Below the pieces are notes generated by a model. The model did no database searches. It was not told the origin of the DNA and saw only the letters and a program-made list of their open reading frames with translations. Of a DNA stretch of 63,824 bases, positions 8,664 through 16,199 are shown in pieces (within the stretch, counting starts at the first letter, position 1; each line of letters opens with the position of its first letter). Made by a program: the position numbers and the translations under genes. This stretch comes from a virus, in the IMG/VR virus record IMGVR_UViG_3300048061_000822, positions 1 through 63,824 of that record; one strand, 5' to 3'.

Positions 8664-9023
8664 TCAAGGCTTTGGTGACGTGTTGTTGCCAACCTTTTGG
8701 TATTCTTGGTATGGTTTATACTCTCGTGCGCTTGGCTTAACATCAATCATATAGCGAATCCGTCCCGAACTTTCGGCTAGAACTTTTTCTATTGATGAAG
8801 TTACCACTTTCATATCTTTTGTTTCTGTACTTATTTTTAAATATATTAATAAGTTAAAAACTAGGATTGCTAGAGATAAAAAGAATAACACCCATGTGAG
8901 TGTTTGCTTAGAATTAACTGCCTTTCCATCAATTCTAATATTCTTAATATCTCCCTTTTTTACTTCTGGAATTTCCAGTGTTATTTCATTGCCATCTTGG
9001 TATGTAATTTGGGTAGGTGACAT
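8664..9023 (-). CDS. Single-pass membrane protein in lysogeny region
   Basis: A 119-residue protein: about 40 cytoplasm-like residues, a strong transmembrane helix at about 42-63 (TWVLFFLSLAILVFNLLIYL), then a charged helix and a Pro/Lys/Tyr-rich tail. It is encoded leftward with the RHH regulator and apart from the structural genes, a position typical of genes expressed from a prophage. A superinfection-exclusion or other lysogenic-conversion role is possible but is inference only. The coding end lies 25 nt from the tRNA fragment. Confidence 0.65.
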   Translation of the reverse strand: MSPTQITYQDGNEITLEIPEVKKGDIKNIRIDGKAVNSKQTLTWVLFFLSLAILVFNLLIYLKISTETKDMKVVTSSIEKVLAESSGRIRYMIDVKPSAREYKPYQEYQKVGNNTSPKP

Positions 9024-9038
9024 TACATTATGCCCTTT

Positions 9039-9284
9039 CTATATATTTACAGCGTATTGATCTATTTTTAGACTTTTGCTAGGTTTGTAGTTTTTATTAT
9101 AAACTGCTTCAAGGTATTCAATTAGGGCATCATTGACCAAAGCAGCTACTGGTTTTTTTGTGACTTCAGAGAGTTTCGTAAGTCTTTTGTGGGTTTCCGT
9201 GGGAACCCGTGTAGATACAGCACAGAGAATTTCATTATTTTTCATTAATCTAGTTGTTTGTAATTGGGCGAAAGTGTCAGTCAC
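9039..9284 (-). CDS. Ribbon-helix-helix (CopG/Arc-like) regulator
   Basis: An 81-residue protein with the RHH pattern: a strand at about residues 21-29 (AVSTRVPTE), helix THKRLTKLSEVTKK, then PVAALVNDALIEYLEAV. RHH dimers insert the strand pair in the major groove and usually repress their own promoter. Placed divergently from the recombination/replication operon across a 145-bp control region, it is the best candidate for the lysogeny repressor or a Cro-like switch protein. No classical CI-like repressor is seen elsewhere in the window. Confidence 0.65.
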   Translation of the reverse strand: MTDTFAQLQTTRLMKNNEILCAVSTRVPTETHKRLTKLSEVTKKPVAALVNDALIEYLEAVYNKNYKPSKSLKIDQYAVNI

Positions 9285-9393
9285 TTAACTGTTTTCTCTT
9301 CTCGTTTTACTTACTCCTTGCTGTTTATTCATATGAGACCACAAGGTATCATATCGTGTCAAAACTTTTTTTCGTTAATTGTTATTTTTCTTC

Positions 9394-9426
9394 TTGCTCT
9401 ATCGCATATGCGATACATAATCGCAT
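9394..9426 (+). promoter_or_regulatory. Early promoter with 16-bp palindromic operator
   Basis: TTGCTC (9394-9399) and CATAAT (9416-9421) are 16 bp apart; the spacer is exactly the perfect palindrome TATCGCATATGCGATA (9400-9415). A further half-site TCGCAT follows at 9421-9426, and a related TATCATATCGTG lies about 50 bp upstream. A protein bound here would block this promoter. The -35 match is weak; the palindrome itself is certain. Confidence 0.6.
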
Positions 9427-9429
9427 CAA

Positions 9430-9678
9430 ATGATAACAACTAATAAGGAATTAAGTTTTCTAATGAAGGGTTCAGATGTGGTGAGGTATTTAGGTTTTTG
9501 TCCCACCACTGGATATAGAATCCTTAAACATTGGGAAAAAGAGGATGTTTTAACGCCAGTACTTTTGCCCGCACTTAAGGGTTTGCGCTACAGACGGGAC
9601 GAGGTGGAACAACTAGCTAAAAATAAAGAAAAGACTGAAACTGTGAAAAGTTTTTTAACTAACGAAAGGAAAAAATAA
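9430..9678 (+). CDS. Small HTH (excisionase/MerR-type) DNA-binding protein
   Basis: An 82-residue protein, or 71 residues if translation starts at the ATG at 9463. The HTH_17-like core (about 14-60) has DVVRYLGFCPTTGYRILKHW followed by GLRYRRDEVEQLA, the winged-helix layout of excisionases and phage activators. First gene of the rightward replication operon, one base before the Rad52-like gene. The 9430 start would be nearly leaderless relative to the proposed promoter and has no Shine-Dalgarno; the 9463 start has AAGGAA about 12 nt upstream. It may be an excisionase for integrase 1 or an early regulator. Confidence 0.65.
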   Translation: MITTNKELSFLMKGSDVVRYLGFCPTTGYRILKHWEKEDVLTPVLLPALKGLRYRRDEVEQLAKNKEKTETVKSFLTNERKK

Positions 9679-10323
9679 ATGGACATTGAAAAGATTGGTG
9701 CTCCAACTCCACCCAAGAGAGTTGGACAAAAACCCGGAAAAGGTGGGAACAAAATGGACTATGTGACCGCGAGGTTTTGCATGGACAGATTAGACCAAAG
9801 TGTAGGTCCACAGAATTGGAAAAATGAATACAAAGAAGTCGGCGGACACCTTATTTGCGGAGTTTCCGTAAAGTGTGATGGTGAATGGGTAACCAAATGG
9901 GACGTTGGTACCGAGTCGAATTTCGAAGCTGAGAAAGGACATTTCTCGGATGCTTTTAAAAGAGCATGTGTGCATTGGGGAATTGGCAGAGACCTTTATA
10001 AAGAGCCGACTGAGTCTTTCGTGAAGCAGGGGAAGGGGAAAAAAAGTGGGAATAGTGCCGTGGTAAGCACTGAACCTTCCCCTGTTTCCGTTTCAGAAGA
10101 AAAGGTAGAAACTGAATTGGTTGTAGATTCATGGGATTCAGTTCAGGTTCATTTTGGTAAGAATGCAGGAGTTCCATTAGGTGACCTAAAACCAAACCAA
10201 TTAGAGTGGTACCAAACTAAATGGTCGATAGGAGATAAACCGTCGGACGATGATTTATTACTCAGAAAGGCATTGGATAAGTCCATGAAAAAGGGGGGCA
10301 CGAAAGATGGCTTCGGAGGATGA
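9679..10323 (+). CDS. Rad52/Rad22-like single-strand annealing protein
   Basis: A 214-residue protein whose first ~115 residues match the Rad52-type annealing domain: MDYVTARFCMDRLDQSVGPQNW, HLICGVSVKCDGEWV, DVGTESNFEAEKG, then SDAFKRACVHWGIGRDLY, the signature helix. The C-terminal half is a linker plus a small domain (GVPLGDLKPNQLEWY) seen in some phage recombinases. It would anneal complementary strands during recombination-dependent replication and pairs with the exonuclease encoded next (17-nt overlap), a Red-like pair. Confidence 0.85.
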   Translation: MDIEKIGAPTPPKRVGQKPGKGGNKMDYVTARFCMDRLDQSVGPQNWKNEYKEVGGHLICGVSVKCDGEWVTKWDVGTESNFEAEKGHFSDAFKRACVHWGIGRDLYKEPTESFVKQGKGKKSGNSAVVSTEPSPVSVSEEKVETELVVDSWDSVQVHFGKNAGVPLGDLKPNQLEWYQTKWSIGDKPSDDDLLLRKALDKSMKKGGTKDGFGG

Positions 10324-11401
10324 ACGAGAAGGTTTGCCATCTGCGTCAGGTATTGAGCAAATGAAGCTCTGTCCTGGTAGTTGGAACTATCAGAAAATGT
10401 TTCCCTCTAGCGGAGGAAGTGATGCGAATGAAGGCACCATCAGGCATGACCTAATTGAACAGGTCATACGGGGGGACATAACATTGGATTCCATAGAGGA
10501 CGAACAACAACACGAATGCACCAAAAGGGCGTTAATGTTACTCGAAAAAGTTGAGCTAGAAGCAGGGGTCTCCAACCATTCCAACCAATGGTTGGAAAAA
10601 AGACTTTGGCTGAACCAAAATGAGGATAAGGTTTATTCCGCCAAATATGACCTTCTGCGGGAGTATGAGGGTGGCATATACCTTCTAGTGGATTGGAAGA
10701 CATTATATGGTGACCATACCCCTGCTCCTGATAATATTCAGTTGCTCGCTCAGGCGTTAGCGGTTTACAGAAATAGTGAGGGAATGACCAAAATGTACTG
10801 CTCATTAGTTGAGCCGTTCCCCTCCCCTTCTTTTAGCTTAGTAGAGTATTCAACCGAAAGGTTGGAACAACTAGAAAACCTAGTGACAACAATTGTTTCG
10901 GAGGCAAGCAAGGAAACCGCTCAAAAAGTTGTTGGGCTCAAGCAGTGCAAATTTTGCAATGGTTTAGCTCATTGCAATGAGGTCGCAACTGAAATTCGTG
11001 ATATTTCAGAAAAATCAGAAATTACGGATTTGAGCAAAGCACTAGAATTAGCACTTCTGGCAGATAAATGGGCAAGTGCAGTAAAATCTAGAGCAAAGGA
11101 GCATTTGGGCGATGGTAATGAATTGGAGGGTTGGAAGTTACGCTCAAGTGGGAAAGTAAAATCCATAAGTGACGCCAACCTTTGCGCTGAAAGACTCATG
11201 GACACCAACCAACTAAAATGGGCAGACTTACTGAAGACTACTAGTATTTCTATATCTAAGCTAATCAAAGTTTGGATGGAAAGTAGAAATGAAAGTGGCG
11301 CCACATTGAACCGTAAGGACGCGGTAGCAGAATTGGAACAAATCCTTGAAGGTGTAATTACCGAAAAACCTAAAGCGGAGGCGCTAGTTAAAGCGAAATG
11401 A
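10307..11401 (+). CDS. PD-(D/E)XK (Cas4/RecB-like, DUF2800-type) exonuclease
   Basis: A 364-residue nuclease. N-terminal PSASGIEQMKLCPGSWN (about 9-25) and GTIRHDLIEQV resemble the first motifs of RecB-family nucleases; YSAKYDLLREYEGGIYLLVDWKT (about 110-132) supplies the catalytic D...DxK; QLLAQALAVYR is the following QxxxY-like helix. CKFCNGLAHC (about 213-222) resembles cysteines of Cas4-like Fe-S nucleases. It would resect ends for the upstream annealing protein. The C-terminal ~130 residues (after about 235) resemble the extension of DUF2800 phage proteins. A GTGGCGCCAC motif lies within the gene at 11295-11304. Confidence 0.8.
   Translation: MASEDEREGLPSASGIEQMKLCPGSWNYQKMFPSSGGSDANEGTIRHDLIEQVIRGDITLDSIEDEQQHECTKRALMLLEKVELEAGVSNHSNQWLEKRLWLNQNEDKVYSAKYDLLREYEGGIYLLVDWKTLYGDHTPAPDNIQLLAQALAVYRNSEGMTKMYCSLVEPFPSPSFSLVEYSTERLEQLENLVTTIVSEASKETAQKVVGLKQCKFCNGLAHCNEVATEIRDISEKSEITDLSKALELALLADKWASAVKSRAKEHLGDGNELEGWKLRSSGKVKSISDANLCAERLMDTNQLKWADLLKTTSISISKLIKVWMESRNESGATLNRKDAVAELEQILEGVITEKPKAEALVKAK
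11295..11304. repeat. GTGGCGCCAC motif, outlying copy
   Basis: Perfect 10-bp palindrome inside the exonuclease gene, about 550 bp upstream of the origin-like cluster. It encodes SGAT, as does the copy at 11970. Confidence 0.5.
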
Positions 11402-11736
11402 GTGATGAAAAAGGGAGAAATTCTAAACTTCAAAATCAAAAAGAGAATACCATCACTAAACCAACTTCTCAGGTGGGGTCCATGGGAAAGGTTGAAGGAG
11501 AAGAAAGCGATGAACAAAGAAGTGGGCCTCGCCATCATGTCAGAATTAAAAGCCGTAGAGTCAGGCTCCTCGACATCGACAACCTCTATGGGGGAAGCAA
11601 GCACCTCATCGATTCGCTCAGGCTGTCAGGCGTTATTCCTGACGACGACCCCGCAAGCATCACCCTTCAAGTCACGGAAGAAAAAATCAAGGGCTACAAA
11701 AATGAGGAAACAGAAGTGGAGGTAAAATGTGTGTGA
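11402..11736 (+). CDS. rusA: RusA-like Holliday junction resolvase, split by a frameshift
   Basis: Two overlapping frames each hold half of a RusA protein. The frame starting at 11402 (GTG; ATG at 11405) gives the N-terminal part FKIKKRIPSLNQLLRWGP. The frame starting at 11398 and ending at 11736 gives the catalytic part RVRLLDIDNLYGGSKHLIDSL then SGVIPDDDP, with the RusA Asp residues. A -1 shift between about 11500 and 11560 joins them. No convincing slippery heptamer is visible, so this is a sequencing indel, a recent mutation or an unusual recoding site. A functional enzyme would cut four-way junctions made by the annealing protein/exonuclease pair. Confidence 0.65.
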
Positions 11737-12442
11737 AAGACAAAGATTTACTATCCGGACTTCTGACGAAATCGTCCGTAGGATTGAGGCTTTATCGAGC
11801 ATTTCGGGTGAGTCGAAGAATAGTGTGGCAAATGTTCTTCTTGCCATGCAATTGGGTGGCGTCACATGTGGCGCCACATCTGAAAAAGGTAAAGTGGGTG
11901 AGAATAATGAGGAAAGCGAGACTACTACTATGGTTGAGCATAACTCCACTTATAATTCTGAAAAGAAAAGTGGCGCCACATCGAAATCTAAAAACAAAAG
12001 GGTTTCCTCTCCCCCCACACCCCCCTCTTCTTCCCAAAAGAAAAAGGATATACTACGTATATCCCAAAAAGAAAAAGTTTCTTCTCAAATTGGGCATGGA
12101 AGAAAGCCAAAAGATTTCAATCAATGCTTGGAATATTTCAAGCAGAGACGGATTCCCGACGCTGAATCAAAATCGAGAGAGTTCTTCGATTTCTACGAAG
12201 CGAATGGATGGTTCCAAGGGAAAGGGAAGCCAATTCGAAAGTGGGGTTGCTGTCTCACCATTTGGATTTCAAACAACCCCTCATGGAAACCCGAAGAGAC
12301 GGAAGAATCAAGGGATGGTGCGAACTTGGAAGCTGTATTGGCATGGATGCAAAAGACGCATGTCGAGTGGTATGAAAAGTTTAAGGACGCTAAAAATATT
12401 AACGAAATAGACGGATTTTATATTGATGAATTTAGAAATTAA
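11729..12442 (+). CDS. Replication initiator / origin-binding protein
   Basis: A 237-residue protein in three parts: an N-terminal DNA-binding region (about 8-45, TIRTSDEIVRRIEALSSISG, RHH/HTH-like), a low-complexity Ser/Thr/Lys/Pro linker (about 50-115), and a C-terminal domain with AESKSREFFDFYEANGWFQ and PIRKWGCCLTIWI (about 143-180) like the C-terminal domains of phage replisome organisers. It is followed by DnaB, so it probably opens the origin and loads the helicase, as lambda O and its relatives do. The GTG start at 11729 has TGGAGG 7 nt upstream; ATG 11727 is in another frame. Three GTGGCGYCAC sites lie in the linker-coding part, as iterons do in lambda O. Confidence 0.7.
   Translation: MCERQRFTIRTSDEIVRRIEALSSISGESKNSVANVLLAMQLGGVTCGATSEKGKVGENNEESETTTMVEHNSTYNSEKKSGATSKSKNKRVSSPPTPPSSSQKKKDILRISQKEKVSSQIGHGRKPKDFNQCLEYFKQRRIPDAESKSREFFDFYEANGWFQGKGKPIRKWGCCLTIWISNNPSWKPEETEESRDGANLEAVLAWMQKTHVEWYEKFKDAKNINEIDGFYIDEFRN
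11856..11979. repeat. Iteron cluster: probable replication origin
   Basis: GTGGCGTCAC (11856-11865), GTGGCGCCAC (11868-11877) and GTGGCGCCAC (11970-11979). The first two are 12 bp apart, about one helical turn. They lie in the linker-coding segment of the initiator gene, with an AT-rich stretch between copies. More copies are at 11295 and at 21767 and 21800. Confidence 0.6.
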
Positions 12443-13706
12443 AAATTATGACACGGACATCGAAGCAGGGTTGCTTGGGTGCATTGGGAAAAATACAGAA
12501 AATTGGGCAGATGCCCTCGAACGTGGGTTCTCGCCAGAATGGTTCATGAATCCGCTACATTACCGAATTGCGGAGCAAATGCTGTCAGAAGACAAAAAAG
12601 GGAAAGAGGTGGATGATATTTCTATTGCTTTCTCAATGCCCGAGGAATCAAGAGCAGAAGTTATTGAAGCTTTCGACAGGGTTGAGACTACTGCACATTT
12701 CAACAAATTCTTAGAAGAAATAGAGGGTTTATGGCTCAAGCGAAAAACAATTGAAGCATGTCATGGAATTATTCAAATGGCGTCTGAAAGAGGGAGCCGT
12801 GCTTTGGATGTTGTTGAGAAAGGTGGAAGTGAATTTTCTCAGCTTTCCTTGAAGGAAAAATCAAAACTTAAAACGGGTGCGGAAGTTGTTCAAGCAGCAT
12901 GGGAAGGCATTCTCGAAAGACAGAAAGTGGGTGGCGTAAATGGAGTCCCAAGCGGAATTAAATCATTGGATAAGATGTGTTGTGGTTGGCAGAAAAACGA
13001 CCTAATTACGCTTGCGGCACGGACAAGCGTGGGTAAGACCGCATTTTCCATTGAAATGGCATTGGGGGCTTTGCGGGCAGGAAAGACGGTACAATTCTTT
13101 TCACTCGAAATGGTTAATGAATCTGTGATGGAGCGAATGCTCGCAAATGTCTCAGGAGTACCCGTAAGAGTCATGGTCGATAAGGTGATGACTGAGGGTC
13201 AAATAAAGGCAGTGGAGAAGGCGAGACAGTTCCTATCAGTCGCACCATTATTCATGGAGGATGCGGGAGATATGACAGTTTCCACTATTCGTGCTAAAGC
13301 TAGGAAATTAGCTAGAAAAGGATTGGATATGATTGTGGTCGATTACTGCCAAATTGTTAAACCGGAAGACTCTAAGATTTCAAGAGAGCAACAAGTATCA
13401 TCGATTACATGGGGTCTAAAAACACTAGCTAAGGAATTAAAAATTCCAGTAATTATGTTGAGTCAGGTAAACCGAAATGCGGACGGGACAAATGCATGCC
13501 CTAGACTTTCCGACTTAGCCGATTCCGATAAAGTGGGCAGAGATGCTGATCTAGTTCTGATGCTTTGGAAAAAAGACGATGGCTCAGAAACTAAAACTTT
13601 TATCGAAGTTGCAAAACAAAGAAATGGAAGACTTGGACCTATTGAGTTGGATTTCAAGGCTTCTTTACAAAAATTTGAGGAGAAAATTACTTCTTCTTTA
13701 AACTAA
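12426..13706 (+). CDS. dnaB: DnaB-type replicative DNA helicase
   Basis: A 426-residue hexameric helicase. The N-terminal domain (about 1-110, AGLLGCIGKNTENW...) is followed by the RecA-like ATPase: Walker A AARTSVGKTAF (about 196-206), FFSLEM, Walker B MIVVDYCQIV (about 300-309), VIMLSQVNRNAD and LADSDKVGRDADLVLML (about 355-375). It unwinds DNA 5'-3' at the fork. Start taken at ATG 12426 (TTG at 12423 just before), overlapping the initiator end by 17 nt, which suits initiator-helicase coexpression. No DNA polymerase or primase is encoded nearby, so host enzymes must complete the fork. Confidence 0.92.
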   Translation: MNLEIKNYDTDIEAGLLGCIGKNTENWADALERGFSPEWFMNPLHYRIAEQMLSEDKKGKEVDDISIAFSMPEESRAEVIEAFDRVETTAHFNKFLEEIEGLWLKRKTIEACHGIIQMASERGSRALDVVEKGGSEFSQLSLKEKSKLKTGAEVVQAAWEGILERQKVGGVNGVPSGIKSLDKMCCGWQKNDLITLAARTSVGKTAFSIEMALGALRAGKTVQFFSLEMVNESVMERMLANVSGVPVRVMVDKVMTEGQIKAVEKARQFLSVAPLFMEDAGDMTVSTIRAKARKLARKGLDMIVVDYCQIVKPEDSKISREQQVSSITWGLKTLAKELKIPVIMLSQVNRNADGTNACPRLSDLADSDKVGRDADLVLMLWKKDDGSETKTFIEVAKQRNGRLGPIELDFKASLQKFEEKITSSLN

Positions 13707-13726
13707 AACAATAAAACAATAATACT

Positions 13727-14113
13727 ATGAACTTAAGCAAGTTTACATTTATGGGTCGTCTAGTTGCAGACCCAGAGACAAAAAAGACGGAAAACGGACA
13801 GTTGACCAAGGTACGAGTTGCAGTAAATCGCAAAGTCGGAGGAGAAGACCAGGCATCTTTCTTTGCGGTCGAAGGATGGGATAAAGTAGCAGAACGCCTA
13901 GCCACATTAAGTAAGGGGCAACCCGCTTATTTTGAGGGTGAAATCTTCGTTCGTCAATGGGAAGCAAAGGATAAAAGTGGAAAAGTTATTCGGGATGATA
14001 ACGGAAAGCCTGTTATGCGCTCCAAGGATACTTACAAATGTTTCCAGATGAGATATTTGAGCACAAAATCGGAACAGACTCAGGAAGGTCTAGAGGAAGA
14101 TGCACCATGGTAA
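13727..14113 (+). CDS. ssb: Single-stranded DNA-binding protein
   Basis: A 128-residue OB-fold protein: MNLSKFTFMGRLVADPE, TKVRVAVNRK, ASFFAVEGWDKVAERL and PAYFEGEIFVRQW follow the bacterial SSB pattern. The C terminus GLEEDAPW is an acidic tip ending in an aromatic residue, comparable to the DDIPF tail that recruits partner proteins. It protects single strands during replication and recombination. It begins 20 nt after the helicase stop, without a clear Shine-Dalgarno. Confidence 0.9.
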   Translation: MNLSKFTFMGRLVADPETKKTENGQLTKVRVAVNRKVGGEDQASFFAVEGWDKVAERLATLSKGQPAYFEGEIFVRQWEAKDKSGKVIRDDNGKPVMRSKDTYKCFQMRYLSTKSEQTQEGLEEDAPW

Positions 14114-14124
14114 AGGAGGAAGTT

Positions 14125-15048
14125 ATGCAAACACACTATAATATTAAAACTGAAATAAGAAACGGAAATACAATTTCTGTTATAACGCCTACTACTGCTG
14201 AAAAAATATTTAAAGAGCGTTGTAGTAATCGACCCTTACATCTTCCAACAGCAAGAATTTACGCTAAAGCTATGGAAGTTGGTAAATGGAAAGCTAGTAG
14301 TCAGATTAGCTTTTGCAATGGAAGGTTAGATGATGGTCAGCACAGAATGATGGCTTCCATGATAAGTGGTAAAGATTTCGAAGGCAGTGTTTATTACCAT
14401 GATGAACCTGACACCTTTGCTGTATTTGATAGCGGAAGGAAGAGGTCAAATGCCGATGTGTTGAGTATAAATGGAAAAAAATATGGTCAAAACTTAAGTT
14501 CCTGCCTACAGGTGCTTGAGAAAATTAACTCAAAGTCTGGCTTACCAAAAGGTGTGGGTGGACAAAGTAGGGTACTTATTCAACCTTATGAAATCATGGA
14601 TGTCTTAGATAAATACCCTGATGTAGAATATTCAGTTGCCCAAGTATACAACAACCAAAAATATAATTCATTACCATCTGCATCTGCATCTGCATTGCAT
14701 TATGTTATACGAAAAGCATTAGGGGGTGAGCACAAGCATTTAGTGGATATATTCATTGTTGATAAGCTTTTTAAGGGTTTAGAACTTAAAGAGGATGACC
14801 CAGTGTATGCTCTAAGAAAACACCTACAAAACTTAAAAAGAATTTGTACAACGGGTGCGCAAGCTATTCCTCATCATGATTTATTTTTTGGAGGTATACA
14901 TATTTGGAATAAATGGATAGTCGGAAAACCATGCAGATTACTGCGTATTCCTAACAACATAACACACACACCCGAAATATTAATCCCGAAAAAAAATCTT
15001 CGTTTCGAAAAATTAGAAGATTTAAAAAAGTTCTCTTGGACTGATTAA
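14125..15048 (+). CDS. ParB-N-like phage protein (DGQHR type)
   Basis: A 307-residue protein. LHLPTARIYAKAMEVGKWK, then NGRLDDGQHRMMASMISG (about 63-80) and AVFDSGRKRSNADVLSI match a widespread phage family with a ParB/sulfiredoxin-like N-terminal fold in which DGQHR is the signature. The rest is helical. Function in phages is unproven; nucleotide-dependent DNA binding or nuclease activity are known for the wider fold. The start at 14125 is fixed by AAAGGAGGA at 14112-14120; the longer frame upstream is inside ssb. Confidence 0.7.
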   Translation: MQTHYNIKTEIRNGNTISVITPTTAEKIFKERCSNRPLHLPTARIYAKAMEVGKWKASSQISFCNGRLDDGQHRMMASMISGKDFEGSVYYHDEPDTFAVFDSGRKRSNADVLSINGKKYGQNLSSCLQVLEKINSKSGLPKGVGGQSRVLIQPYEIMDVLDKYPDVEYSVAQVYNNQKYNSLPSASASALHYVIRKALGGEHKHLVDIFIVDKLFKGLELKEDDPVYALRKHLQNLKRICTTGAQAIPHHDLFFGGIHIWNKWIVGKPCRLLRIPNNITHTPEILIPKKNLRFEKLEDLKKFSWTD

Positions 15049-15452
15049 TGTCCGATTGGGCTCAGAGTAAACACGGAAATTGGGACATCTCTCTCGAATT
15101 TGGCGAGCACCATGAAAATGAGGTTCGTCAAATTTTCGAGGGAGATGGAACAATTGAAGTAAAAGCAGATAAGGCGTGGCATAAAACAGGTAATATTGCC
15201 ATTGAGTATAAATTTAGAAACAAGCCTTCGGGTATATCAACAACAGAAGCAAAATGGTGGTGCGTGGTACTGACAAACAAAATGAATCCAAGGAAAAGCG
15301 ATGCAATATTAGTCTGCGACGTAGTCAGGCTAAGGACTCACTTAAAATCAATGTTCCACAATTTACGGAAAGTGAATGGTGGTTTCAAGAATGCATCGAG
15401 ACTACTGCTTGTTCCAGTGGAGATGTTTCTACCGATTACTACAAAACACTAG
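15048..15452 (+). CDS. PD-(D/E)XK-like nuclease domain protein
   Basis: A 134-residue protein. Glu near the start of FEGDGTIEVKADKAW (about 29-43, E-V-K), then TGNIAIEYKFRNKPSGISTTEAKWW (about 47-71) follow a phage family in which E-x-K and IxIE elements form a restriction-endonuclease-like core. Possible junction resolvase or end-processing nuclease, which would matter if the RusA gene is truly broken. TAATG overlap with the previous gene. Confidence 0.6.
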   Translation: MSDWAQSKHGNWDISLEFGEHHENEVRQIFEGDGTIEVKADKAWHKTGNIAIEYKFRNKPSGISTTEAKWWCVVLTNKMNPRKSDAILVCDVVRLRTHLKSMFHNLRKVNGGFKNASRLLLVPVEMFLPITTKH

Positions 15453-15498
15453 CATGGATGTGGGACACTCAAGATGTAGTTTGCCCACCAAACGAAAG

Positions 15499-15681
15499 AT
15501 GAAGTTAAAAAAATTTGAAATTATGGGATACGGAAGATTGAAAAATCCACGTATTAAAAAAATTAAAGTACTGCTTGAAGTACAAAAACGAAATGAAGAT
15601 GAAGCAATTCGTCAGGGTAAAAATTATGCGAAGATGATGGGTTATGAGTTTTCGCACGTAATAGATAGGGGGAAAATATGA
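15499..15681 (+). CDS. Hypothetical small basic protein
   Basis: A 60-residue protein (MKLKKFEIMGYGRLKNPRIKKIKVLLEV...) with a beta-rich N-terminal half and an Arg/Glu helix. The start is ATG 15499; the longer frame upstream is inside the nuclease gene. Its stop overlaps the next start (ATGA). Confidence 0.5.
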   Translation: MKLKKFEIMGYGRLKNPRIKKIKVLLEVQKRNEDEAIRQGKNYAKMMGYEFSHVIDRGKI

Positions 15682-15767
15682 AATGGGAAGATATGCATAA
15701 AGACTCGGGGTTTATTTTATTAATGGTCTTAATAGTTATGATATGGGGGTGGCTAATTACAAAATGA
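15678..15767 (+). CDS. 29-residue single-pass membrane micropeptide
   Basis: MKWEDMHKDSGFILLMVLIV continuing MIWGWLITK: a short hydrophilic head and one strong transmembrane helix. It is linked by ATGA overlaps to both neighbours (15678-15681 and 15764-15767), good evidence that it is translated. Function unknown; a holin-like or membrane-modulating role is possible. Confidence 0.6.
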   Translation: MKWEDMHKDSGFILLMVLIVMIWGWLITK

Positions 15768-15967
15768 CAAAGATAGAAGAGTTAGAAAAAGAGGTTATTC
15801 TCAGACAGAATGCTATTAGAATTTGCAAACAACCTGACCTTGTAAAAATATTGAAAGATAATTTAATACTGGTGCAAAATGAGTTGGTTGCACTTTTAAA
15901 AAAGCCAAAAAACATTATGAATGAACCAACAATCCATGTGACTGAAAGGGATAATGGCGTTCACTAA
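15764..15967 (+). CDS. Hypothetical small coiled-coil protein
   Basis: A 67-residue protein (MTKIEELEKEVILRQNAIRI...) with heptad-like Leu/Ile spacing over about residues 1-50. The start at 15764 forms ATGA with the micropeptide stop; the ATG at 15743 lies inside it. No family recognised. Confidence 0.55.
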   Translation: MTKIEELEKEVILRQNAIRICKQPDLVKILKDNLILVQNELVALLKKPKNIMNEPTIHVTERDNGVH

Positions 15968-16199
15968 TGTTGAGCCGTATGATGATGGCACTTACCTGGT
16001 TCGTTCGCTCAAAAATCCAAGCGTTTGTCATTTAGTTGATATAAATGGATATGATGGATTTGGGGAATGTGATTGTGAATGGTTTGTGTGTAGTGTGGGG
16101 CCAAAATTAAAAAAAGGAATTAAACCTTTTAAAACATGTCGCCATCTCAAGGCGGTACGGGGTTATCTTCTTCTCCAGCAAAGTCGTCATCATCACTAA
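15954..16199 (+). CDS. SWIM-type zinc finger protein
   Basis: An 81-residue protein with CDC at about residues 39-41 and CRH at about 62-64, the CxCx(n)CxH arrangement of SWIM zinc fingers, which bind DNA or protein. TYLVRSLKNPSVCHLVDI before it forms the usual strand pair. Last rightward gene of the replication operon; its end overlaps the leftward gene at 16147 by 53 bp, with no terminator visible between the converging operons. Confidence 0.65.
   Translation: MAFTNVEPYDDGTYLVRSLKNPSVCHLVDINGYDGFGECDCEWFVCSVGPKLKKGIKPFKTCRHLKAVRGYLLLQQSRHHH

Noticed and set aside
11727-12410. 227-residue frame beginning MCVKDKDLL
   Set aside because: It shadows the initiator gene in the +1 frame; the 11729 frame has the good domain pattern, Shine-Dalgarno spacing and coupling with dnaB.
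15254-15502. 82-residue rightward frame ending near 15502
   Set aside because: It lies mostly inside the nuclease gene at 15048-15452, whose frame has the better motif pattern; no ribosome site supports it.
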